Source: Tanypteryx hageni (Eukaryota > Arthropoda > Insecta > Odonata > Petaluridae). From it: DNA of 64,000 bases. Shown here one piece after another: positions 21,310 to 33,350 of the stretch. The stretch spans positions 36,894,117 to 36,958,116 of the forward strand of contig CM054113.1 of assembly GCA_028673005.1 (NCBI GenBank). Direction: 5' to 3'. Under the pieces are notes generated by a model. It saw only the letters and a list, made by a program, of their open reading frames with translations, did no database searches and was not told the DNA's origin. Every line of letters starts with the position of its first letter. The first letter of the stretch is position 1. Position numbers and translations under genes: made by a program.

Positions 21310-23060
21310 TAGGGAAACTTTTGAATCAACCGTAGGCCCGCTGAAATAACCAACGCCAGAAAGCCGATTCATGCAAAGGCGGTACTCGTTTCGGATTTAA
21401 TTTGCTTGGCGGCGGCGAGGAAGGAAGAGTACGCGGCGAAACCCGTTCCCTCAAAAAAAATTAAAATAAAATATTTCCAGCGTTCTGCGAGCAGCAAAAA
21501 TTCCCAAAGAGGGCGGAACCTAGCATCCCTTTGCCATTATTTATTTTCGCGCGTCCCTCGGTTGTTGTCGCGATTCATTTTTGTTTTCTTTCGTTCGTTA
21601 GAACGACATTTTTTTCTCTCTTCCGAAAAGGAAGGATTGCGAAGCGAAAGGGCGAGTTTATTTTTTCGTCGATATTTTTTTCTCCTCTTCTCGAAAGCGG
21701 TTCATCCGTTTTTTATTACGTGAGCGCGTTCGGTCTCAGGAAAGTACTAAGTGTTGCCACGTGATTAAGGGCCAATAAAGTACGTCACGGCAGCTTTTTC
21801 TTTTACGTGCAAGGCTCATGTTTTAATGCTCTCTGCGACCCGTACCTCGGCACGTTAAATGAGAAACGACGACGAGGGTTAGAGGAGGGAATTTCGGAGA
21901 CTTGCGCTGGGGAAAGAGAGGAATCTTTGTTATTGCAGTCAACCGCTCTGTTAAAAGTAGACCGATGCATGATTTCGCCGGCGGCGATATAATCGAATCC
22001 GCGAGTTATTTTACGATCATGATTGTGAATGCGGAGTTACAAGGGGGTATGACGTACCACTTGATTTCCGAGGCCTAAAATTTATGTTTACTTCTATGAT
22101 CGAGTATGCCTTTTGTAGCGTACTCCTTTGCCATGAAAACTCATTCCCGTCCCTGTTTAAGACACTTTTACGTTGGGCTCAGAATGTGTTTTAATAGCTA
22201 TTGAATGAGCTCGTGTGATCTGCTCTGCACTTGAGCTAAATACACTAACGAGTTCCATTTTTAAATAGGTTATATTAGATTCGAAAAAAAGACTTTTTCT
22301 TGGCTTGTTGCGCAATGCAGATTTTTACAAAAACTTTTGCCTTGCACGGCCAGGTTTTATTACTTAGACGCTAATCTTCCGCTCGGACGGACCAATGTAT
22401 CCCTGTACTTTATTCTTGGATGAAGAATGAAAGGCTGAAAATGTGGATTTTCTATTGTCACCCATTTGGCTTGCGTAGCAGGACGGAAAAACATTCAAAC
22501 ATTCAAACAAGCGGTGAGCCACTCGATTCGCAAAGGTTAGTTTTATGACTGCAATGAAAATAGTTCGTTGTAAAGTTTGGTTACGTCACTACATCCCTAT
22601 GTTTTCGCCGAAGCGAAGGGAAGAACATTTTACTGTGGAGAAGGAAAAATTGTGTATTGCGTGGTCTAAGCGATTGAAAATGGAGTTTAAAGTACATATT
22701 CAATTCGTCATGTTTTGTGACGAAAAATAAACAATTTACACTTTACCGCAATCTTTATTTTCTTTCGTTTCAAGGAAGGTTTTATTAAAACATCAATGTT
22801 AAATCCAATTCATTTATATTGTTTCAAGCCCAATCATTCCAATAGAAAAGGGCCGCTTTCATTCAAGCTCCTTTCTGGTTTATAGGACAATAAAATTTAA
22901 TATCCTCAATTTTTAGATATAGTATTTGAGAAAATACGTCATTTAAAAGTATTGACTTTTTGGCTGATTCATTTTCAGGCTTTCTTTACCAGCGAAGCGA
23001 CAGTAGTGTAACGCCTTGTGGGCGCGTCTCCTCCGTCCGTCCGTAAGTTTAATATCCGAA
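21310..23060. other. Unannotated stretch
   Basis: Mixed composition, GC-richer near 21400-21990. Frames of 105 and 77 codons (21406-21764, plus) overlap and show no domain I recognise. No RNA gene or repeat was seen. Confidence 0.4.
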
Positions 23061-23064
23061 ACTA

Positions 23065-23417
23065 GTAGGAGGGTGTCCATGGTGCTTGCGGCCCTTTCTG
23101 TGTCCAACTGCGGCTCGATAGCTAGTTTTTTGTCTCGAGTGAATCGTGCGGGATTTCATTTGTAAATGCTTTATTTTAGCGAAAAGAAGACGATATTTTT
23201 GTATTATTTAGCGAATTACAATAGAACGCATTTTCTAAATTATTGTTTTCAATTGCAAAACACGCGTCCAATCTTCTAGCTAAAGTCTATCGTTCCAGCT
23301 CTGGCCTATATAAAACGACTGCGGCCCTTCTATAACACACATCGCTGCAATGCGGCCCTTTTATAGCATTCATCACTTGAATGCCGCCCGGACACCTCTT
23401 CGAGTTTGACATGCCTG
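23065..23417. mobile_element. hAT-like MITE, degraded left end
   Basis: The right end in reverse is CAGGCATGTCAAACTCGAAG, a typical hAT terminus (CAGGNNTGTCAAACTC), followed inside by GTGTCCGGGCGGC. 'gcggccctt' blocks recur at 23088, 23322 and 23352. The left terminus is poorly preserved (GGGTGTCC near 23069) and no target duplication was found, so the left boundary is approximate. Confidence 0.55.
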
Positions 23418-24605
23418 CTTTAGGGTAAAGAAAATAAGAACATAATATAAATGGTTTACATAGCCTAATCAGGAGTGCCACTTTACCGGCGACAAAAAAT
23501 GAACTTTCAGTCATATCTCGTGAAATATTACTTATACCAAAGAAGTCTTCAAACAAATTTGTAGAAAGAATCAAATATAACATTTTTTGTCGAATACATT
23601 TTTACGAAAGAGTAGCTGTTTTCAGGAAATCGAACGAGAAAGTCGTAATTCACTTTGAACTTGGAAAATTCTCCGTGTTTTTTAATTGTTGTCAACGAAA
23701 ACGATCTTCGTAGCAACTGAAGCAAACAGTATTTACTATTGCGCGCCTACAGCATACACCAAGTGAAAGGTAATGTATTATCCACATCGAAGAAATGAAC
23801 TTAGATACGTTTATTTTCCTTGCGTATACGCGCAGCTTTTTTAAGTGAAAAGAAATTGATAATTTACGACTAACAAGTAATGAAAGTGAGCGTATTATTA
23901 TTATTACTGTTCATTTCAAACGAGGTTCATTTTAAATGGTTTCCTCTTGTTTAATTAATTAATACTGATTTTAAAATAAATCGGTAAATCACAAATTCAA
24001 TATTTCCTTGACATCGCTTCTGATATATCGTTTTGCAGTGATTAGACATTAGAGTAAGCCATTAATGTTCATCTTTCTTGACATGATAACATAAGTCGTA
24101 AAGAACGCCTTTGGAAACTGTGTACTACTCCGACATGGAGTACACCTTTCCAATCTTGTTACATCCTGGTGACAGCACAAATAGGCATAAAGAGCGAAGG
24201 ACGTGAACATAAATATTGTTATCGTCTATCAGTTATGACAACATTCTCTTAAAAATCGATCAGTTTGCAGTTCTTTCTTTCACTCGATCTATACCATATG
24301 TTTAGAGTAGCTAAATTTTCTGTAATTAAAATCGAATATTGTTGAATTTCTTATAAGTGCGAACAAATACGTGTTGGCTATTAATCCACAGAGCATAAAT
24401 CTAAATTTAAAAATTCATTTGGCATTCGAAAAAACGCGTGCTTTCGTAATTTCGAGAACGCGGCATTTAATACATAAAATATCGGACATAAAGACTGATA
24501 CTCATAATTAATTTTATTCATCCATAAACTAAAAATTAAAACCCAATCGAAGCTGAACGCGAAATAAATACCTTATGAAGTATTTATAAAGACATCGTAC
24601 TTTTG
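23418..24605. other. AT-rich stretch without recognised features
   Basis: I see no gene, RNA or repeat structure. Confidence 0.4.
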
Positions 24606-24606
24606 C

Positions 24607-24690
24607 CAGGGATGGCAAATGATTTTTGTGTCGTGTGCCAAGAAAGTAACGTGACTCATCGGAATTTTTTTATCGCGTGCCACTAGTTTA
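24607..24690. mobile_element. hAT-like terminus fragment
   Basis: CAGGGATGGCAAATGATTTT followed by CGTGTGCCAAG and a second GCGTGCCA block resembles the left terminal region of a hAT MITE. No matching right end or target duplication was found. Confidence 0.35.
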
Positions 24691-26093
24691 CTCCTTATAT
24701 TTTATACAGAAAATACAAGCTTACGCGTGCCAATTAAAAGCTAAATACTGCCATACATCATCAGCCTTTCGGCTGTTACTTCGCGTTCCCAGCTGTGCTT
24801 CAAACGCAAAGCGACATCTATTTTACTATGCTCAGTTTCCAGAAGTTAAGCCCATTACTGGGCATCGATCCCTTCCTCCAGCATTGGCCGTTTATTGCTA
24901 TGTAGGTCGTTTGTAAAAGCCAAATTTTTACTTTCCAAAAGGTATAAAGATAATATTACAACTGCTCAACTGCGGTGAAGTGTTTTATATAACTTTTGAT
25001 CGATTATGTGTTTTACGTTTTGTTATCAAATTATATCTGATGAATACAATATCTGCTATTGTTTGCTTTTATCGACGATAGCAAAAACAGCAGCGGCAAT
25101 TATCGTTATCTGGAGTCCTTTCTTTTGTAAAAGATGTTGCGTCACGCCATCCGCTGAAGGCTGGAGAACTAACGAGATAAAGCTACAACAGCTGTGAATC
25201 ACGACTCCTAACAAAGAGTTGTGAGTTCACTCGCAGAATAATTGCTTTGAATTATTTGCGCATTTCATTAACGTGCATGACACAGTAGCATCCTGTTCAT
25301 CTTCCTGCAGATTTTTGTCCGAGTATTAATCCGTCCTTTCATAATGTTTTGTTGACTTTTTTATCAAAATCCATTTTAAGATTTACTGTTTCCATAGAGA
25401 GTGGTCAAAGTTTTTTCTTTTCATTTCAAATCCGTTTACTAGCCTCACTGAAAATGAATAAAATCTGAAATTCGTGAAAATAAAAAAATGCTCAATTGAA
25501 ATTTAGAGGAGATTTTAAATATTAGTCCATCCCTTTTCCGTTTACAAACATTTAATGCTGGCTTCCAGGTGTCGGATAACCATGACTTATTTCTACCGCG
25601 ACAATAAATACGCCATAGCGTTTACCATACGATAAATAAGCATGCGTTGTACAGCTTATGAATTATTCACGCCTTAAAATAAAAAAATATACGATGATAT
25701 TTTTTTTAGAACTTTCTTCGAAAGAATTATGCACTGATATGGTTTCAAACCACCGCAATTTACATATGCAAGATGAAGTCAAACAATATTGATTCTTAAG
25801 CCGCCAAGGATATTTTCAGTTTCATGCTCAAACAATCTGTGTGTGTACAGGTTAAACACTCGCGCCGTATCTTAAGCCACACTTGAGAGAGATAGGTCGG
25901 TGGCCGTGCCGTCGACTCCTTTTCGTTATCTTGTGCGCTTCAACGTGGGAAACTTCAAGGGAAAGGATATGCGTTTGCTGAGGATTCGTGGCCTATTTGT
26001 GCGCCCCATATACGTTTCCTTTCCTCCCATCGGGAGCGATAAGCACGCTTTGCTAGAAACTATTAGTTCCTGCCTAACCGGTGATTTCGACGC
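24691..26093. other. Unannotated stretch
   Basis: A 66-codon frame (25900-26100, plus) ends within the target duplication of the next MITE; its sequence shows no known motif. The rest is AT-rich. Confidence 0.4.
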
Positions 26094-26101
26094 CTCGTAA
26101 C

Positions 26102-26363
26102 CAGAGGAGTAACTGGAAGATAAAGTGCCTATGGCAAAATTTTAAGGCAACACCTTTTATACATATTTATAATATGATTTTTCCTACGTTTTCATAAAGA
26201 ATATTAGCGTTTTTATTAACAATAACTTCAATATTTGAGTATTAAATTAATACTTATTTATGGGAAAATAAACTTTTGGCATTTTTTGCGGGAACGTTTG
26301 GCGCCTTTTACAAGCGGCGCCTATGGCAAATGCCACCTTCGCCATACCCAAGTTACGGCACTG
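26102..26363. mobile_element. hAT MITE, 262 bp, with perfect 8-bp target duplication
   Basis: It starts CAGAGGAGTAACTGG and ends in reverse CAGTGCCGTAACTTGGG. CTCGTAAC is repeated exactly on both sides (26094-26101 and 26364-26371). Inverted subterminal blocks share the GCCTATGGCAAA motif (near 26129 and 26321). There is no coding content. It is a different MITE family from the 'gggccacat' ones. Confidence 0.85.
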
Positions 26364-26371
26364 CTCGTAAC

Positions 26372-27515
26372 ATACCCTCCAATAGGCTTCGCATCTCTTC
26401 TTCAAATTTAAAACAAAAATAATGATCTCTCGATCTATCCTGTTCGCTTGGTGCCGCCTCCGAAGTTCTTTGCTCTTTCCCTTTCTCTTCACGCTTATTA
26501 TCGTTTCTTTTCCCCCCTTATTCTCCCCTCTTATCTATCTCTCTCTTAAATAAATTAAATAGCATTTCTTATGTGCGCTTTATGTCACAAAGTCTGTTTT
26601 GTTGTATTTATGCTACATTCACGTATTCCTATATTGTATGGAATTGCATGGGAATTAACGGAGAATGGCTTTAGTTGTAAGAGGGCCTTAAAAACGTTCT
26701 CTGCGTCGCACAATCTTCTTTCACTCTTTCTCTTTACCCAACACTCTCACTCCACAAATTTTCCTTTCGACCTCTCCTGCGTCACTAATATCCTCCATCT
26801 CCATTCTTTCTCCCTCTCTTCACTTTCTCCTTTTTTGTCTATCCCCTTCTCGTTGCGATTTCTATTGGCAGATTAAGCGCCGTAAAAAATGTTCGGATGT
26901 TCTTTTCAAAAAAATCCTCTCTCTCTCTCTCTTACGCTATCTTCCACCTTTCCCTCCTTATCTCCTCCCCTTCCCCCTATCTTCCTCTTTCCCACTCCAT
27001 GAATAGGTAGGTTGTGCGAAAGCTGGTTTGCATGGAACGGTAATAGTGTATATTTAGCGATCTTTCCGTCCCGGATGACGTGTTTATTCGGGAGGTCCCC
27101 CTTTCTAGGTTCATTGTCGTCGCCCATGAAACACTTTTTACGCGGAGCTGTTTGTCTCTTCAAGGGCGCCGTGACTTGCTCGCGAGGAAAAAGAGAGGTC
27201 GCTACGAGGGAGAGTTTCTTCTTTTTTCCTTAGCACTTATTGCTCAAATTTGTGCGTCTTCGAGCCCTTAATTTGTCGCGGAAATTTGCGGTTCACCTCG
27301 GATATAATTATTTCGCGGACGATATTAGCGACGATGTTTCCAACGATACCCGTTACTATTTTTCCTATCATAAAAAAAAAATAATTCGCGGCAAACTATT
27401 TTGGAAACACCTCTTATACTTTTTAGCGCGTTTTATTTCATAAACGAGCTTATGTTTTCGTTATGTTTGTCCGTGCAATCAATTAAACTAAAATACAGTA
27501 AGAGATATGTCTAAA
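26372..27515. other. Unannotated, with pyrimidine patches
   Basis: CT-rich segments at 26700-26850 and 26915-26995, including a TC-dinucleotide run near 26917-26933. Short frames on both strands are low-complexity or unrecognised. Confidence 0.4.
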
Positions 27516-27518
27516 ATT

Positions 27519-27750
27519 TGCATGGTGTATGTGATCAACGATGCCATTTATTACTCTGCAAAGAAATATTTTGGAGAAATTTGCGGGTGGCAGGGGGTGC
27601 CTTTAAAATTTTCAAAATAAGATTCTGAGCAAATGGTTATAGATAGAAAGTTAGTAAATTTTCACCATTTGTGTGACCTTTAATGCCATCTATAACACTG
27701 CAGAAGAATTATTTTGAAAAATCGGAGAGCGCCAGGAGGGCTCTTTTTAG
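27519..27750. repeat. Diverged two-unit tandem repeat, period 142 bp
   Basis: A segment beginning near 27519 (TGTATGTGATC, ATGCCATTTAT, CTCTGCA, ATATTTTGGA, then a GGGTGCC block) recurs from about 27661 with the same order (TGTGTGACC, ATGCCATCTAT, CACTGCA, TTATTTTGAA, then GGAGGGCT). The offset between the ATGCCAT blocks (27541 and 27683) is 142. Only two units were found. Confidence 0.65.
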
Positions 27751-30080
27751 TAAGCTCAATTTTATGAAAGTCTATGTTCGTTATAGTCATTACATTAGAA
27801 ACTTAACATGTGTAAGAGTTTGAATATACCTTTGTAATCAATTACTGAATAAATCACCTTCTCATATAGGTAATTATAACAAAAAGTTTATAAAGAATTT
27901 TAAGTTTACAATTCTAAATAAACCTCAATGAATAAAACGCTCATTTTCATATTGCAACAGCAAAGGAAGCTCCCATGTTGTTTATCACTGTTTTCGTTAT
28001 GGAAGCTGTCGATCTCTGTTCATGGATCTGTTTTTCTTCTTGGTTCGATTTTCAAATTGACCATAACCATGTAAATTTTACGTAACGTATTAAAAATATA
28101 AATTATATCGCTAGAATCCGGCTGATAACCATAATAACTCCTGTAGAAACTGAACGTTTCAGTAAAGTAAATATGCATTTCAGAAACCATCTATAGTGGT
28201 AATTCGCCTATCTGATTTAGAGATAAGTTAGCTTGTACAAAAGCTATGTAGCACATGCCCTCCAAGGTTTATTTTTATATCTTTAATTACAAAATGGCTT
28301 TAAGTATTGATGGTAATTGGGAAACGTTAGTCTTTACCTCACCACAAGGTGAAGATCTCCCATGTCAATTTATTGAGCTGAAATATATTATCCTCGGTCT
28401 TATCGGTTTATGGAAAACCATAAGAACTTGAGATGAGGAATTTCAAGAGATCATCAACATCATCCTCTTTCTGACGCAACGCAAGGTGGTATTCACCTGG
28501 ACAATATCGTCGAGTGGTGACCTTGCTTTCCATCTAGGCATATCTGTAATTATATACCCTCCTCCATATTTATGTGGGTATGGGTATGTATGCATACATG
28601 TGTGTATGAATATATGTATGTGTGTATGTATATAGGAATGTATGTGTTTATTTGACTTTATTGTTGGCATTTTATATATACATCCTTCGAAACTTGAAAT
28701 AACCTTCGTTCCGTGAAAGAAACCCTTAATAGGTCGTAAGGAATTTCCGAGTCTTAAATTGAACTACATTCCTTTCGAATAATGGCTCTTTCTCTCCCGT
28801 CTTCGTTTGTTTTCCCTTGCGCGCGCTCACTTTTTAATTTTCGCTGAACTTCCCGACCTCTATCTCGCGAAAGGGTCGAGGAGATATGGGTGGTGTGTGT
28901 GTGGGATGCTTTTGAGGGGCTGAATCTAAGGGAAGAGAAAGGGGATGAAGAAAGAGAGAGCGGCGAAGGGGTGAGGATCGGGACGTGGCTTCTCGCAGCC
29001 TTCCTTTTGGTCTCCTTTTCCTCCCGAAGCTGCACTGTTAACTCGTTCTATTTTGGATTTTCGTTAACGGGTTTTCTCACCCGCAATAAACATCTTTGTC
29101 CTCATCCCTCGCATTTCCTTCCTCGGCTCTGGGGATATGTACATAAAGTATCGGAGAAAGGACAAATAAAAAAATATCGCGAATCCCAAAACATTGAATA
29201 CTGTTTGGCGTGTTGTGAGTTTTCCTTTAGCTGTTTGGAAACTTGGGAGTTGGCCGTAAATTTTGCTCTCTGCGACGTGTGATGGTGGTGGCGCCCCTCC
29301 GCCCGTAGGCCATTAGCGTGACAAAATCGTAAGGCGTAGGGAAGACCTTTCTCGAGTGGAATATATCAGCGAAAGGGAAACGAAAATAAATTTGAGAAAC
29401 CAGAGGAAACGTGAAGAACATCCTAATCTATAAAAATAATAGCCCGAAGGAATGTTGTGAACCATACATTTGTAGGAAGTCATAAAATTATATTTAATTA
29501 AAAAATCATCCCTTCTTAATCATTCGTGGCATAACCACATTATATTACAGGATCTAATTAACTAGATTTTGTTTACTGCTGTGGTCAGGAAAACTTTATT
29601 CAATGACTTTTAATGATATTTTACAACATCCGGAGACATAAAAGAAACGTGAATATAAATAAACGTAAAATGATCGACATCGCCGTAAAACGTTTAACAA
29701 GCAACCCCAGCGGGAGTCCAAAATAATTTATATCGTTCATGATTAAACTCTCATTTATGAGGATGAAAACATATATAACTTTCTATAAATAGGCTTTTAG
29801 ACAGTAGTTAGATCCTTTACATTTTGAGTTTACCCTTTCCTTTTCTTTTTTAAATTGAAATTTGAAAGAGGTTAACGGAATGGGATGCGCTGTTGGGGGA
29901 AGCAGGGGATTGATTGGTATGGTGGTGGAGACTGGTGCCTTCCAGTGACCCATGACCGCTTCAGTAGTCCGAGAGGACTGCCACAAACTCGGAGAACTCC
30001 AATACCAGAGGCCAGTTTTACTTTATGGTTATAATTTAACATGCGTGTATATATGTGTGTGTGTATATATATATATATAT
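27751..30080. other. AT-rich stretch with minor repeats
   Basis: 28570-28645 is a degenerate TATG/TGTG microsatellite. 28870-28990 is purine-rich on the plus strand. A 130-codon frame (28890-29282, plus) starts in that low-complexity patch and has no known domain. Nothing else recognised. Confidence 0.4.
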
Positions 30081-30084
30081 TAAC

Positions 30085-30200
30085 TAAAGGAAAAGAAAAG
30101 GTAGTGATGAGGGTGGCAACAAGGTGTTGAGGGAAGCCCAGCGGACACTTACCAAGTTGAGGACCAAGCTGGTAGGCTGCTGGGGGCGTCGAAGAGACAC

Positions 30201-30215
<15 letters not shown>
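30085..30215 (-). mobile_element. Penelope-like repeat fragment (subfamily 1), reverse copy
   Basis: The minus strand reads ACGTGTCTCTTCGACGCCCC, then GTAAGTGTCC, GCTGGGCTTCC, CTCAACACC and TTGTTGCCACC, collinear with 3463-3560. The hammerhead core seen at 3423 is missing here. In its place, an (AT)n run (30202-30244) adjoins the conserved part. It ends near a second short (AT)n run at 30064-30080. Confidence 0.65.

Positions 30216-30244
<29 letters not shown>
30202..30244. repeat. (TA)n microsatellite
   Basis: About 43 bp of uninterrupted TA directly adjoining the Penelope-like fragment, in the position where the hammerhead core would be expected from the 3423 copy. Confidence 0.95.
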
Positions 30245-30246
<2 letters not shown>

Positions 30247-32035
30247 TAAGACGAAAGGGATGTTTGTCATCTAGCCTGCTAGTTTCATTGTAGCCATATC
30301 TTCATAAAAAACATAATAAATAAGGAATAGCAACCATCATAGACTTCTATTGAGTTGCCCTTTTCAGTGGCTGTGTAGAATATCTCATATTAATTTTACG
30401 TCCCAGAATGAGGGGAAAGACGTTTAGGAAAAAGTTTTTCTACACTCCAGAAATGGTTAAGGAGTTACGATTTTTTAATTAGTAGGTATATATTACTTCT
30501 AACGCTACAGGATTTGATATTTTATTTTTATGAATTCGTAATGAAAGATTACTAAAAAATACGTAACGACCTGACTTTCCGTCATTTTAGCGCAAAATAT
30601 CAATTTATTTATTTTATTTTATACTAGCTCATAAACAGCCGTTAACGGCCTTCTACAGTGAGCGTAATAACGTTAACAAAGACGAACAAACAACCATACC
30701 CTCGGTTAGCCAGTGTAACGTAACCAGTCCACCAAGTTTATTTTCCTTAACGTTACTACGATTCCTCAAAGCTCCGAGGTTTTACTTGTACCCTATATCC
30801 ATCCTAATAAAGCGAACTATTTGATAAGAAAAATATCATCAGAAAACGAAGCTAAAACCTGATCCTCCATTTTAAAATCTCATGCTTTCAACAGTATTCA
30901 AGTGTCCTTCCCCCTTCCCTCATTGTTCGAAGAACTTCCAAGCGCCGGCAAATGTTTCTGCGAAGGTTCTGTCAAAATAAGTAATGATCATATGGAAGAG
31001 GCGTGTCCTGACGTCCAAGGGTGAGCTCTTTGCGCGCAGGTCGAGGATTTACGATCGTGAAAACCGCAGGCAACAAGGACGAAGTGGTACAACACCTATT
31101 ACCGTCAGACGAAAGCCTCGTATTATGCACCGCAGACTTTCGATTCCGTCGGAATATGAGTCGAAAATTTTTATGCATTTCAAAATTTCATTAAAATATT
31201 TATTTAGTAAAACAGGCGGTCTCAGCAAATATAATGTCGTGCAATCTATTTAGGTTAGAAGATCCGCTGCTCGTGGCTATTTTAGCTTTTTTTAGTCATT
31301 CCGCTTGTAATTTTTCTCACTTATTTGGATATTTCAAAAACGAATTATTCCAAAAATTAACAAAGGATTAATCGAGGCTGTAATCCAGTTAAAGACTAAG
31401 ACAATCTCTATGGCCATAAAACGATTCTATTAAAGAGTTTTATGGGTATAGGAGTTACTTCGACCATGAACTGTAATTGACTATTGATTAATCAAATGAG
31501 AAGCTGTAAAAATGTAAACGCGATGAACTTGGCATATTAGTGGAAAAAATATAGAAGATAATCCTCCGTAATGAAGACAAAAACGAAAAATTTTCATTTG
31601 AAATATTTGCGAAATTCCGCATGATTTTTCCTACACCACTTCTTGTACGCCATGCTTCTCCGAAAATAATATCCGCCGTCACAAGAGACTAATATATTTT
31701 GCACTTTTAATTTCTGTTTAATTTTCTCACTCAAACTGAATCTTAGACCCACTCACTCCCATGCTGAGTTTACCGAGAAACCCCGCGTAAAATATGTATG
31801 CATCTCTTTTGCCCCTCCCGTTCCTTAAGTCTCCCTCCTCCCTCCCTCTCCCTCCGAAAAATTCCTTGACACGCACACGCGCGCGCGCGAGCGGACGCAC
31901 GCACACACGACCGTCTCGGAAGAAATCCCTCGACGGAATTTTAATCCGAAGTTACTGCCGCCAAAAAAATCCTCATCTCGAAATCGGAGGCTTTGTGCCA
32001 TTGGTGCTGGCGTCTCGAGCAAACTGGAGCCATTG
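30245..32035. other. AT-rich stretch without recognised genes
   Basis: Only a short CA/CG dinucleotide run near 31868-31905 stands out. Frames of 60-90 codons are unrecognised. Confidence 0.4.
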
Positions 32036-32039
32036 AGAT

Positions 32040-33350
32040 GGAGGAGGGGGTAAGGGAATAAGAGGAAGCAGACAGAGAAAGGGAGGGAGGAAAGAGGCAT
32101 TTGTGATGGGCCGTGCCTACCGAGGGAGCCAGAGGGTCTGGACGTGGTCAGTTTGGCGGGTGGTCACGGTTGGGAGAGTGGAGGTGATGTATGGGGAGAG
32201 AGGGGAGATAGGGAGCGAGACGAATCGGATTTTGGAAGTAAGGAGGGAAGAGAGGGAGGATGGAGAGAGGAAAGGTAGGAAGGGAATAGAGGGAGGAAAT
32301 AAAGGGGGGAAAGAGATGGTTGATGAAAAGAGGATGGAGAGGTAGGACAGAGAGGATGGAGAGAGGAGAGGTCGGGAGGAAATAGAGGGGGGGAAGAGAT
32401 GGTTGATGGAAAGAGGAGGATGGAGAGAGGAGGATGGAGAGAGGAAGAGAGGGAGGGAATAGAGGGGGGAGAAGAAAGGGAGGAAAGATAGGGAGGAATG
32501 ATAGGGAGGATGGAGAGGAGGAGAGGGAGGCATGAGATGAGGGAATGAGAGGAAGGGATGAGAGGTATGGTAGAGGGAATGGAAAGTTGGAGAGGTAAGG
32601 AGGAAGAAATTAACGATAAAGAAATGGATGAAGAGAATAAGAGAGGAGAGAAACATTTAGGAATTGAAAACAGGGAGAAGGAGAAAAGGAAGTTTTTAAG
32701 AGGGACAGACAGACTGAAAACGTCTTTATCCGGAAGGGATTGAAACTAAGCAGCCCCTTCTTTCATTTAACCCTTCGCCTTATGATATGGTTTACACTTT
32801 AGCATTGGCATATTTACGTCAATAGCTGATGAAGAATTATAGCACAGTTCGAAAGGAGAAGAGAAAGAGATAACGAGGAAAAAGGACATGAGGTAAGAAG
32901 GAGGAGAGGTGCAGAAGAAAAGAAAAGAGGTGAAGAGAGGGAGGAAGAAGTTATAGATGCAGAACCAGAGAGAACGGAAGGGATGGAGAGTAAATGAAGC
33001 GAAGATCGAAAAGAGAAAGAAAAGGAAAAAAGGAGAGGAATAGCAGAGGAGAGACTAGATAAAAGGGAAACGGAAGAAATGGAGTGAGAAGCGGACAGAT
33101 TGAAGTATTGGTAATCGTCTTAATTAGCAGCAAAAGAAAGTGGGAGGGGAGGATAAGAGCGTTGAAACCAGAAGAGGGAGAGGATAAAAGAGCCGAATTT
33201 GTAAGAAAATAAGGAAAAAACGAGAGGGAGTCGTGTTGGACTGGGTGCGAGGACTCGTAACGAGGGAGGGAGGCAGACAGGGAGTGGATGGAAGAGGAAG
33301 GAGAGAGAGTAGGAGAAAGGAAGGGATTTTTGCGGATGGGTCGGTTGTCA
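32040..33350. repeat. 1.3-kb polypurine tract with 83-bp tandem
   Basis: The plus strand is GA-rich throughout except for 32740-32840. A segment with AAGAGATGGTTGATG at 32311 recurs at 32394 (period 83 bp), flanked by GAGGATGGAGAG units. The minus-strand 179-codon frame (32117-32656) is a proline/serine/leucine-rich artefact of composition. Confidence 0.8.

Noticed and set aside
27583..27602. GGGTGGCAGGGGGTGCC as another LINE 3' end
   Set aside because: It resembles the CCCCCTGCC block of the CR1-like LINE only over a few bases and is better explained by the 142-bp tandem.
32117..32656. 179-codon minus-strand open frame
   Set aside because: Low-complexity P/S/L sequence from a GA tract with an 83-bp tandem.
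32826..32854. CTGATGA...GTTC-GAAA, another possible hammerhead core
   Set aside because: Helix II would be only four pairs including G-U, nothing downstream matches the other repeats, and it adjoins GA-rich sequence where GAAA is expected by chance.
33105..33130. GTAATCGTCTTAATT as a fourth retroelement tail
   Set aside because: No simple-repeat tail and no CGCCCGAATAAA block; match too short.
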